DNA from: Apostichopus californicus
Lineage: Eukaryota > Echinodermata > Holothuroidea > Aspidochirotida > Stichopodidae
Direction: 5' to 3'
DNA: 31,403 nt
Assembly: GCA_020650975.1 (NCBI GenBank)
Contig: JAIPMN010003046.1
Coordinates: 2,504 to 33,906, forward strand
Shown one piece after another: positions 11,001-18,869 of this stretch (positions within the stretch are counted from its first letter, which is position 1; each line of letters starts with the position of its first letter). Below the pieces are notes generated by a model. That model did no database searches. It worked only from the letters and a program-made list of their open reading frames with translations, and was not told where the DNA came from. Position numbers and translations under genes: made by a program.

Positions 11001-14000
11001 ACATGAGATGAGAGTCTATCCTATGAACCACAGTTTCAAAGTCGACGTACAGACTTAAAAAATGAGTATAACACCATGAATGTGAGTACAAGTGAAAACC
11101 CCCTTGGCATGAGTACAAGGCTCTAAGTGTGAGGATCGCTGAGTACATAATTTGCACTAGCCTCTACACTACTATTCAATATGCCCTGAGTGTGAGCTTA
11201 AATCCTATGAGGCACTTAATACAGGTAACTATACTAGGATACAAGTATGAATACAGATTAACTGCAAGTATGTCATTCCAAATGCACAGTACATAAATAT
11301 AAAATATGTAAATGCGGTACAACTTGGGCAGTCAAATATTCTTCAATGTTGTTAATAAAAAGTTGTGAAATAATAATAATAAAAAAATATAGACCATGTA
11401 AGCACCTCCATTTTACAAAAATTTCTCAAAGGCGGACGAACACTCCTCCCCTGAATGACTTAACATCTTAGCCCACCCCCCCCCACCCTCACTTGGTGTC
11501 ATGCCGCTGTTGCTAGGGTTTGAACATGATAAACCTACTCATCATATCAACATTATCCGCAACTCCTAAGACAGACTACAGCAAACTTAACAACGACAGT
11601 AGTTTCTGCTCAAACATAAGTCGATGCTTCCTGGGAGGAAGTTAAAGCATATGTTGCTATCAACTTATTAAGAAGTTAAAACATATGATGCTATCAACTA
11701 ATTAAGCAAAAGCAGAATTTCTATGTTTACAAAAAAGATACAGCTGAATCCATCTCTGTAGGGACTTATTGTCATTTTCATCTGGAATCGTGGTTTTGAA
11801 TATTAAGGAAAAAAATGAACGGTAAAAAAAAACAAAAAAACATGAACAACAAAAGGTAAATGCTACTTATACATGAGAAATTACCAAAGGTACATTCTTT
11901 ACATTAAAGAGAATTCCAATATAGAGAACAAAGGCATGTGCTTGGGAGATGGGGGAGGTTGGAAGGGGGAGGTAATTTAAAGATAAGGAGACAAAAAAAC
12001 TTGATAAGCAACGTTAACTTTAGAAACAATCCGTGAACGAGAAAGTGAAAACCAGTTATGCCAAGAAATGTGTTAGAAAGACCAAATTAATTGATTCAAA
12101 TCAACTTCTACACTTTTCTTTGTCTTTCACTCTTTGCCCCACAAATAGTGAATATTAACAACCCATTTCAATGTTACCATGCTATTAAACTGTTAAGGAA
12201 ATAACAGATTGGCATTCAATGGATGACTTTTGCATTTTGGGCTTAAAATTTCAATGTTGATATGACAGAGTTAAAAAAAAAAAAAAAAAACTATTGCTAT
12301 TATAAATAAATTGGTTTGATGTGGATATAGTCCAGTCTTTGTCCAAATCACCTCCAACTGTTGTTGTTTTTCATCCTTCTTGGTTTTTTCCTTCTTCAGT
12401 TTCTCCTGTTCTTTCCTCTGTTCTTCCTCCCACTCAGCTTGAATTCTTCTCTAAAATTACAAAAAAATTAAAACAGAAAAAACTATAATGCATATTCAAC
12501 AGTCTGTACTTTTCCATCCACCTTATGTTTATGGTATATATGTTTTCATATGAAATTATGTGATGAATTGATATTAATATATGTATGAACGAATTAAATA
12601 TGGAAGAAATTAACCAATTAAAAATATAAAATAATAAATACTGTACAGAAATCATGAAGAGAGCACATTTTCTGTTCCTTGAATGTGATTCAAATGACTC
12701 TAACAAATGGAAACAACCACAAAAACAATGAAAATGTAATGCAAAGGTCTCTACAGCACAACAGTCATCTTTAAAGGGACTAGTTTCATTTTTAGTTGTG
12801 CATTACCCTCTCCTCTTCCTCTTTCTTTTTCAGCATCTCTTCCTTTTGTCTCTGTTTCTGAAATTCCTCCTGGGCTTGCCTCTCCCTCTCCAGCCACATC
12901 TCATGTTGTCTCTTCCTGTGAAGGTAAAAAAGAATAGTCAAGTTATCAAGCTGTAGCTGTGGTTGGTTTCTAAATAAAGTACAAGTTTGGTTACTTTGAG
13001 ATGGTAGCTACTCAGCACTTCTTCAGTGGCGGAGCTAGGAGTATTGGTCAAGGGGGGCGAGAATGGTCTGTAGGGGCGCTTTCTACACTATCTAAGCGGA
13101 GCGCCGCCCAGGTTGGCGCGGAGCGTACAGAAATTTTTTGAGTAAAGATACTCCCTAGATCGTCAGAAATGACCCTTTCCAGGCCTTGCTAATTTGCAGA
13201 TAAACGAAGAATAAATTGTGTCATTGCCATTTTGTCAGAAAATTACACCAAAAAAAGGTGACAAATGTCAATAGGTATTTGAGAGCGCAATAAAAAAGTC
13301 AATAATTGCGAATAAGTAAAAAGTGGTAAAAAGCTGAAAAGGGCGCCAGCAGTCCATTTGAGTTCGTCAGGGACTGTATGGACGCTCCGCCACTGCACTT
13401 CTTCTTATTCAGATCACACTAAGAATATCTCAGAAGAGATTATCTCTTTACACTTGCGTTATTTCCTAGTCTTCTATTTACTGCATACTCACAGAAGGGT
13501 ATCCTACACTATCCAATTTTACTATCAGAATTTTAAAGTGAACATTGAAGGTCAATATCACATTCTGTCAGTGCGTCACAAAGCTGGACCACCTATAGTA
13601 TCTTATGGAATGTCCCTGACACATTTGAACAATTCATCAAACACAATATGTGCAGGGATGTGCCGACGCTGGGCGGCACTGGGCGGCCCCGCCCAGCACT
13701 AAAAATTACCGCCCAGCACTGTCTTAAAAATCGTGAATCCCACCCAGCACTATTTTCATCTAAAATCCCGACATTCCTAACAATATATTCAACATAAATT
13801 GAAAAAAAAATTTAAAAATGTTAATTGTTAGCAAAACTAGTACTTGTGTTTGTGCTTAAAAGCTACACAAGTGCCAGCATTTGGCATCTGAGCACCTTCA
13901 AAAATCGAAAAATTTCTCAGGGGGACACCCCCTAGACCCCTTCCCCAAGTTGGCGATCAGTATACCTGGCACTCAGGAAATCCTGGGCACATTCCTGTAT

Positions 14001-14180
14001 GTGATTTGAGTAATAATATATACAACCACTATGTACATGAACTGCAGCTGGAGACTCAGATATACTGTATTTGTATCCACCCTACTCACTTTTCCTGTTC
14101 CATCAACACATCTAGTTGTCTTTCCCGAGCCTCCTCTCCTTCCAATCTTCTTGGTGTCAGCTTCTCTTCTGAAATTTACA

Positions 14181-14212
<32 letters not shown>

Positions 14213-17200
14213 AGAACGAGAGTTAAACATGACTAATAAACTGCTCATCAACTGCGTTGCAAGAATAGAAACATCAGGGATGCTAACTTTGATACATTCC
14301 AGTCTTTTACACAGAAAGTTTTTCTAATTCAGATAGAAAAATTGATAATGCCACAAAATCGTTCAATATATTTGCAAAATAAAACCTCCTACCATGCATC
14401 TAACATATATGTCCCTTTCAATGCTGCAAAAAAAAAACACAAAGGATAATCTTAATTTGGTGCTATACAAAACAAAACAACAAAACTTGTCAAATTTCTT
14501 GGGAAAACTAAATTATAAACAAACATCAACACTGAGCATAGTCCTACAAAAACTTCCATAGAATTAATAAGAAAAGAAAAAGAATAAATTGGCTTTTATA
14601 TAGCACTGCAAAAACATCAAAGATGTCATGTGCTTGCAGAACCTAGCTACTCTGGTCAAGCAATTATCAGCATATAGTTACAATACTGCATTCGTCACAT
14701 TAACACTTTGGACTGGATAAAACCTATATATTCTTTATATGAATTATTGCACTAGTAATCGAGAAGTGAATCCAAAGCAGAATATGTCCAGTTAATTTTA
14801 GAAACGTTACAGAAACCAGCTGTGCAAAGTACTCTTATGTATTTTTTTTTTGCAAGCAGGTCAACACATGATACACGGCAACTGCTGTGTATTCAAATAG
14901 ATCTCCAAATAGAATAGATCAATCAAATGGCTTCTTGGGTAACAATACAATACACATGGAAAGTTATTAAAGGACAATTTGGATCTCTCACATAATTTCA
15001 ATGTCAACTATGAGAAAACAATTGGTTCCTCTATACACAGTGAAAAAAAAATAGAATTCACAGGTCTTTCACTTCAGAGATGCAGGTCTTAGATCCTATG
15101 ACCTTTCATATGGTAAGGTTCATTGTCGAGGTTATTGTGCACTCTTGCTATAAGGTATGACCTGTAACTTACCTGTACTCCACACTTCTTGGCCTTGAAT
15201 ATATTACTGTACATATAAAGTCTGTTTTGAGTCTTTGAAAAGTCCTGACTCTCAGGCCCTACAACAAAAGGTTCTCATTTATTTAAGACAAAATAAACAA
15301 TAACACAAACCATTGTTTTCTTCAAATTGCTGTCTTAGGATTGCTGTTTGTTGCCTTTTTTTTCTTCTTTTCTCCTTCTTCAATAATTTTCTATGTTCAG
15401 CTCTGGTCTTACACCTTGAAAATATAATCAAAACAAATTGGCTATGGCTATTCTTACGATCAGGAGTAACAATTATTTATAAACTATTCTTACGACATCG
15501 GCGAATTTCCGGTTACGCATGCGCAGTAAAGTAAATAAAGCAACTGCGCATGCAGTAGGGGTAACCCTAACCCCTAACCGGAAATTATTGTTACTCCTGG
15601 CCGTAAAAATAGCCACGTTAAAGCAACTGCGCATGCGTAACCGGAAATTATTGTTACTCCTGGTCGTAAAAATAGCCACTTTGAAACAATTTTATCCAGT
15701 GAATGAATCATTGAATGTATGTTATTCTGCCCTATACTAGGCCTACCTTTAATAATAGGTGGGGCTTATTCGCAGGGCAGCCCTGCGAATAGCCGGACAC
15801 AAGCATCTTATTCACAGGGCAGCCCTGCAAACAGCCGAACACAGACACCTTATTTGCAGGGCAGCCCTGCGAATAACCAGACACATACACCTTATTCACA
15901 GGGCAGCCCTGCGAATAGCCGGACACAAGCATGTTATTTGCAGGGCTGCCCTGCGAATAGCCAGACACATACACCTTGTTCACAGGGCAGCCTTAGACTT
16001 GGTTAACGGGCTCAGTAACTTTTGGGGCTATTCGGGTTTGCTTTTTGGGCACTTAATTGAGAGCCCCTATATTTTGGGGAATTTATTGGCCTTTGGGAGT
16101 CCTATCTTAATGCTGCTAGGATTGGTTTTGGGAGCCTAGAACCAGTCTAGCATTAGTACCGCCAACATAAAAAATGTCATCCCTCATTTTCACCTTTGTT
16201 TTTGCAGAGTGACTGCTCATTTTGCATGTAAAGGTGTGGGGGGGGGGGGGTGTCACACCCTTGACCATATTGGCTTTAAGGCAATGTCGGCTTTTGGGGA
16301 ATCCCAAGGTAAGCTCCCTTAAAATAAGCTTTTAAAATTGAACTGCTGGGGTTCCAAAAATTAGCTTATGAAGTGGCTAAGACTATTTGGGCCCAAAAGG
16401 TTGGCTTTTTCAAGGCCCCTAAACTGACTGGTAACAATAGCAAAACCGGCCTTTCAAACCCCTTTAATATGGCTTAAGTAGAACCTATCTTTGACGTTGT
16501 CGGGCCATAAAGATTGGCATAATTAAGGACCCCAAAATTGACTTTTCAGAAGCCCTTTTTGCATCTCATAAATCTGGGACCCTTAACATATGATATTTGA
16601 TGTCCCTGAAACTGGCTTTTGCCTCATACACATTTTGAAATTGATATCAGTATGGGGACCCGAGAAATTTCCTAACGAGCCAGTTTCTTGGGGCCAACTG
16701 TTCCATCCTTTCATATTCTTAATCACTGCCTACACCTAACGTTAGCATGCCTAGGCAGTGGCAAACCATTGGTTAGTCCATTTAGCCTAGCCCAACAGTA
16801 ACGCTTGCGACATGTACTTTAGGCTAGGCTACCTACGTTAGAACTTACAGACTTAGGGCCTAGGCCCCTATAGGGCTGAATCGTAAATTTAATGTGCAAA
16901 TGCAATTAAGTTCTTCTTATGTCAGTCGGTTCAAAAACAATTTTTTTCTAATAATTCATGACATTTAAAATGTAGCAGGAACATTTCTCCAAGACGGTGA
17001 ATCTGATTCTGAAACTGAAAGAAATGAAAGAACTTCGGGTTTGAGGTCAAATGAATGAAGTCACATCAAAAATGATGTCATCGAAAGCCAATAATAAACC
17101 TATTTTCAAAATCGTCACAGCCCTGCGAATAAGGTGTCTGTGTATGTTATTCGCCGGGCTGCCCTGCGAATAATCACTTCGTTAATAATAACAGTTACCC

Positions 17201-17589
17201 TGTCACCCAGATCAGGCCATTACAGCACAAATTCAGATATATAAGTTATTACTGTACATACGTTTGTCACTCTATCATTTTTTTTCCATATAGTAAACCG
17301 GGCTCAAGAACTCTACCCTAGAACAAACAACATGCAGTTATTCTGGCTTTAGCCTAGGCCTCGTCCTAACTTAGGCTAGCCCTGATCCAGTGATTGTTAA
17401 TGTAACTTGTAAGGCAAAGCCTACAGGCCTAGCCTCCGTTAAGTCAAAGTTAACCTAACCTACCGAGGCTTAGAATAGTTAGATCCTAAGTTTTATCTAA
17501 CTGTTATACTTAAGTGTTATGAAATTCAACACTGACATGGAAGCGTACCTGACATTGTGTCCCCCGCTCTGAACATTTTCGACATTCAT
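3824..17589 (-). CDS. ZRSR2: ZRSR2, U2AF35-related minor-spliceosome splicing factor (10 exons, complete)
   Basis: CDS = join of 17549-17589, 15311-15414, 14090-14168, 12807-12915, 12352-12450, 10522-10563, 9423-9526, 7361-7574, 6389-6554, 3824-5043 on the minus strand. The total is 2178 nt, giving 725 aa, and all phases match. Order of parts: a Lys/Arg-rich start; a Glu/Lys/Arg-rich coiled-coil-like region (about 50-158); CCCH finger 1 (C179-x8-C188-x5-C194-x3-H198); a U2AF-homology RRM (about 200-315, ending GRFYAGKPLSCEY); CCCH finger 2 (C319-x7-C327-x5-C333-x3-H337); a long RS tail; and a Ser-run/acidic C-terminus. This is the ZRSR2 architecture. The family binds the 3' splice site AG of U12-type introns within the U11/U12 complex, in the nucleus. 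At 725 aa it is longer than the human protein (about 480 aa), because of the RS/acidic tail. All introns are GT-AG. Confusion with U2AF1 is unlikely, since the N-terminal coiled coil and the CGLF finger match ZRSR2. Confidence 0.96.
5044..6388 (-). other. ZRSR2: ZRSR2 intron 9
   Basis: 1.35 kb of AT-rich intron. A poly(C) run lies at about 5607-5617. I see no RNA gene, identifiable transposon or conserved ORF. Confidence 0.7.
6389..6554 (-). CDS. ZRSR2: ZRSR2 exon 9 (UHM end)
   Basis: The exon encodes ACCNWEQHLRGNVYVQYQK, then FNGRFYAGKPLSCEY, then DDWRAAIC plus one base. This is the second half of the U2AF-homology RRM, with the RFY equivalent of the family's R-x-(F/Y) ligand motif. Acceptor TTTTGAAAG|G and donor TATGTG|GTGAGT. 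Confidence 0.95.
6555..7360 (-). other. ZRSR2: ZRSR2 intron 8 with homopolymer runs
   Basis: A C-run lies at about 6926-6938, preceded by TTGATCCAGGATT-type sequence like that seen in decayed DNA transposons. A G-run lies at about 7300-7311. Nothing codes here. Confidence 0.6.
7361..7574 (-). CDS. ZRSR2: ZRSR2 exon 8 (zinc finger end and UHM start)
   Basis: The exon encodes CSRNHPDPG, then GMYSNFSMEQSFRDEYDTD, then FREFYSDTLPEFEKIGRVVV and MK. It aligns with SRKH..FGMEQ..YDPDASLEY..FYEDVLPEF of human ZRSR2. The acceptor follows directly on a (CTT)n microsatellite that supplies the pyrimidine tract. The donor is ATGAAG|GTAAAA. Confidence 0.96.
7580..7621 (+). repeat. (GAA)n / (CTT)n microsatellite at a splice acceptor
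   Basis: About 40 bases of GAG/GAA triplets on the plus strand start a few bases from the exon 8 acceptor of ZRSR2. Read on the minus strand they are an uninterrupted pyrimidine tract ending CTCCTCCTTTAG. Confidence 0.95.
7664..7903 (+). repeat. tRNA-derived SINE, copy 1
   Basis: The tRNA head shows an A box (TAGCTCAGTGGTTAACGCC) and a B box (AAGTTCGAGTCACTCC). A unique body follows, then the tail GAGTTCCTGCTTGCAGGAGG and a short ATACATACACAC-type repeat. A second copy in reverse orientation at 18942-19194 shares the head, body and tail, which confirms a dispersed family. It lies in ZRSR2 intron 7, antisense to the gene. Confidence 0.9.
8515..9106 (+). repeat. Minisatellite, about 15-bp GTGATGGTGTATAGG unit
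   Basis: About 590 bases of tandem GTGTGATGGTGTATAGG-type units with variants (GTAAAGG, GTATATG, and the longer GGTGTTTAGGGTGC spacer). The spacer recurs at irregular intervals, suggesting higher-order units. The strand is strongly purine/T biased. Open frames on the minus strand (His/Thr/Pro-rich) are a by-product of the repeat. It lies in ZRSR2 intron 7. Confidence 0.95.
9423..9526 (-). CDS. ZRSR2: ZRSR2 exon 7 (first zinc finger)
   Basis: Acceptor TTATTGACAG|C and donor GAAAG|GTGAGC. The exon encodes QPWRNPDAPKVV, then AETCSFFKKTGACRFGE. This carries the first two cysteines of CCCH finger 1 and matches the WQNPEPP and TGACRFGDR blocks of the family. It joins exon 8 to complete ..ERCSRNH. 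Confidence 0.95.
9527..10521 (-). other. ZRSR2: ZRSR2 intron 6
   Basis: About 1 kb of AT-rich sequence. A low-complexity ACCA/TACCAAA-type stretch lies at about 10005-10070. No gene is seen. Confidence 0.65.
10522..10563 (-). CDS. ZRSR2: ZRSR2 exon 6 (42-nt micro-exon)
   Basis: The exon encodes GVLQYLDKGNKNGE, between acceptor CATCCCAG|G and donor GGAGAG|GTAATA. It aligns with the LQKMLDQAENE part of human ZRSR2 and is phase 0 at both ends. A second CAG twelve bases downstream would give an exon four codons shorter. The start is therefore less certain than the end. Confidence 0.8.
10564..12351 (-). other. ZRSR2: ZRSR2 intron 5
   Basis: A 1.8 kb intron. It contains a small hairpin (GCTTTCGC..GCGAAAGC, about 10868-10892), a 34-bp tandem duplication (11638-11705), and A-runs at about 11825 and 12273-12289. 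No ORF or RNA gene is recognised. Confidence 0.65.
11638..11705 (+). repeat. 34-bp tandem duplication
   Basis: Two adjacent 34-base units, each starting GAAGTTAAA(G/A)CATATG and ending in ATTAA, differ at only a few positions. This is a simple local duplication. Confidence 0.9.
12352..12450 (-). CDS. ZRSR2: ZRSR2 exon 5
   Basis: Acceptor TAATTTTAG|A and donor TTGGAG|GTGATT. The exon encodes RRIQAEWEEEQRKEQEKLKK and on to EKQQQLE. It is Glu/Lys/Gln-rich coiled-coil sequence in phase 0 at both ends. Confidence 0.9.
12807..12915 (-). CDS. ZRSR2: ZRSR2 exon 4
   Basis: Acceptor CTTCACAG|G and donor GAGAGG|GTAATG. The exon encodes KRQHEMWLERERQAQEEFQK and on to KKKEEEER. The HEMWLERERQAQEEF segment aligns with human ZRSR2 HEEWLLREQKAQEEF. 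Confidence 0.93.
13024..13395. mobile_element. hAT-type MITE (372 bp)
   Basis: The ends are CAGTGGCGGAGC and its inverted copy GCTCCGCCACTG. Both flanks carry the 8-bp direct repeat CACTTCTT (13016-13023 and 13396-13403). An 8-bp target-site duplication with CA..TG termini is typical of hAT elements. It has no transposase frame, so it is non-autonomous. It lies in ZRSR2 intron 3. Confidence 0.93.
13653..13997. mobile_element. Second hAT-like MITE (345 bp)
   Basis: The left end CAGGGATGTGCC matches the inverted right end CAGGAATGTGCC. Both flanks carry TATGTG (13647-13652 and 13998-14003). Internally there are GCCCAGCACT repeats and a GGGGGACACCCCCTAGACCCC segment. The target duplication is clear for six bases only, shorter than the eight usual for hAT. 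The family assignment therefore rests mainly on the CAGG..CCTG ends. It ends 93 bases from ZRSR2 exon 3. Confidence 0.75.
14090..14168 (-). CDS. ZRSR2: ZRSR2 exon 3
   Basis: Acceptor AATTTCAG|AAGAG and donor GAAAA|GTGAGT. The exon encodes EKLTPRRLEGEEARERQLDV and then LMEQE. It is charged, helix-prone sequence that links the basic N-terminus to the coiled-coil region. The phases (two bases in, two out) join exons 2 and 4 exactly. Confidence 0.88.
14181..14220 (+). repeat. (GA)n microsatellite
   Basis: An AGAGAG run begins about a dozen bases upstream (in gene orientation) of the ZRSR2 exon 3 acceptor. On the transcribed strand it reads as (CT)n. Confidence 0.9.
14221..15310 (-). other. ZRSR2: ZRSR2 intron 2
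   Basis: AT-rich sequence with several short A-runs. I recognise no gene, RNA or bounded mobile element. Confidence 0.6.
15311..15414 (-). CDS. ZRSR2: ZRSR2 exon 2
   Basis: Acceptor TTTTCAAG|G and donor AATG|GTTTGTG. The exon encodes CKTRAEHRKLLKKEKRRKK and on to QQFEENN. This matches the conserved HKKYRAALKKEKRKKRRQ stretch at the N-terminus of ZRSR proteins and is a probable nuclear-localising basic patch. Confidence 0.92.
15448..15679. mobile_element. Foldback/TIR element with internal direct repeats
   Basis: The left end GGCTATTCTTACGATCAGG and the inverted right end GGCTATTTTTACGACCAGG match, and the similarity continues through GAGTAACAAT, giving about 30 bp. The right half contains the same unit twice (CCGGAAATTATTGTTACTCC.. 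followed by GTAAAAATAGCCAC). The units are separated by GCAACTGCGCATGCG. No target-site duplication is obvious, so the outer limits are approximate and the class is unknown. It lies in ZRSR2 intron 1. Confidence 0.75.
15758..17181. mobile_element. 1.4-kb non-autonomous DNA transposon with palindromic subterminal repeats
   Basis: Both flanks carry TTAATAATA (15749-15757 and 17182-17190). Exactly eight bases inside each end, the inverted sequence TTATTCGCAGGGCAGCC appears (15766 onward, and inverted ending at 17173). The left end bears about six 42-bp units; the right end has about two inverted copies. A 9-bp target duplication would suit a Mutator-like element, but the outermost eight bases do not match between ends and no transposase is present. 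The superfamily is left open. It is inserted in ZRSR2 intron 1. Confidence 0.8.
15765..16002 (+). repeat. 42-bp tandem repeat array with a palindromic core (about 6 units)
   Basis: Each 42-bp unit holds TTCGCAGGGCAGCCCTGCGAA or a close variant, a near-perfect palindrome, followed by a TAGCCGGACACAAGCA-type spacer. Because 42 is divisible by three, both strands stay open. This produces false ORFs at 15719-16006, 15759-16139 and 15732-15983. The array is the left subterminal part of the transposon at 15758-17181. Confidence 0.95.
17549..17589 (-). CDS. ZRSR2: ZRSR2 exon 1 (start)
   Basis: The exon encodes MNVENVQSGGHNV plus two bases of an Arg codon, ending TCAG|GTACGC. The chosen ATG (17589-17587) is the one in frame with exon 2. 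A nearby ATG at 17585-17583 is out of frame. The identification rests on splice phase and on the expected short N-terminus before the KTRAEHRK segment. Confidence 0.8.
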
Positions 17590-18677
17590 CTTCTTGGGTC
17601 CTCACCGTCACTCGGTGTTTGTGCACCAAAGAACTGAACTTTCTATGTTTGTTTGTATGTTATGTTCTGCAATTATTGCTGATCACCGTAACATGTGTAT
17701 GCAAAACGACTTTGACAAGTCGGCTGGACGTACTGTAAACAAATCTCGACGACGGCCTCAACTGTAACTTCTGTAGCATGTATTAGACTGAAATGGTAAC
17801 TTTTATTTGTCACATTCCTTCTGTCGAGTTAAAGGAAGCTACTTAAACTTAAATATGCCATTCGAATATAAAAAGGGCAAACACTATTGCATCCTTAGCA
17901 GTAAAATATTTTATCGTGCAACTAGGACATTAGTGCAGAATAATATAGACAAGGCGTAGATTGTAGTCCTACATATTAGTATGACACAACTTACACTTCA
18001 GTCACTGTACTAACGTTTGTACTACTAGGTTTGGTTACTTCGTTATATCATTATGTAGTTTTTCGTCCATATTATATAGGTAGGATAAAATAATAAAGAG
18101 CTAACATATCTCCTAGGATATAAAATGCTTTAAGAATAGTGTTGATCTTGCCATTGTAAAGTTGCCACAGTCATAAGCTACCACAATTCCTAAGCCAGGA
18201 ATGTACAGAAAGTTAATGTTGTATGTATGAAGCTAACATTGTTAGTCCATTGTTTGACGATCGATTTCTTGCTGTAGTTGGATTTGGCTCAGTTCCCCCT
18301 TTTTCCCTTAATCTTCCAATGTTTTGGATGAGAAATTGTAAATCACATTTTTTTTGTGAAAAACAGGATGGCAGGTCTACATTCATAGGCCTAATTTAAA
18401 TTTTACCCTTGGTACAAATTACGTTTTGATTATTCAACAAACTTGTATCGCTTCTACTTTTTTGTTGACATTTTAAAACGACAGCTTTCCCCCTACCCAT
18501 GCATAGTAAACTTTACACTATATGCTTTTCATTATAACTAATTAAGCTATAAGCTATGTGAAGAGCTGGAAATGTCGTTGCATATAGACTTAGATATCTT
18601 TCCTTGCATTTACAGAGGCCCTTTATTAGCTGGTGGAAATATCATTCATATATCCCAAGCCAACTCACAGGTGACCC
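17590..18677. promoter_or_regulatory. Divergent promoter region between ZRSR2 and ANKRD39
   Basis: The two start codons lie 1.09 kb apart and point away from each other. An acceptor-like TCACAG at 18665-18670, eight bases before the ANKRD39 ATG, suggests an untranslated first exon further left. That would bring the two transcription starts closer together. No TATA box or CpG-rich core stands out. Confidence 0.45.
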
Positions 18678-18869
18678 ATGGACCACAAACATTGTTCCTC
18701 ATGTCACTGCGCTGTTAAGCAGACTTCAGTAGACCAAACACTTAGTGAACTTGACTTTGAACGTGGTATTTGGAGTGCAGCCTTGAATGGTGAAACCAAA
18801 AGAATTGAAAAACTTCTGGCTAAAGGAACAGATCCAAATGCTTTGGACACCTCTGGATATACTGCTCTG
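18678..18869 (+). CDS. ANKRD39: ANKRD39 exon 1
   Basis: The exon starts at CCC ATG G, a good initiation context, and encodes 64 residues to GYTAL with donor CTG|GTTAGT. Reading on past the donor gives a stop after two codons. Confidence 0.95.

Noticed and set aside
15765..16002. Possible CRISPR-like array of 42-bp units
   Set aside because: Units are contiguous and the spacer parts are near-identical between units. The setting is an intron of an animal gene with a transposon end, so it is a tandem repeat.
15719..16139. Repeat proteins of 83-126 residues on both strands
   Set aside because: They follow from the 42-bp repeat length being divisible by three. They are open on both strands with no start-site or codon support, inside a transposon end.
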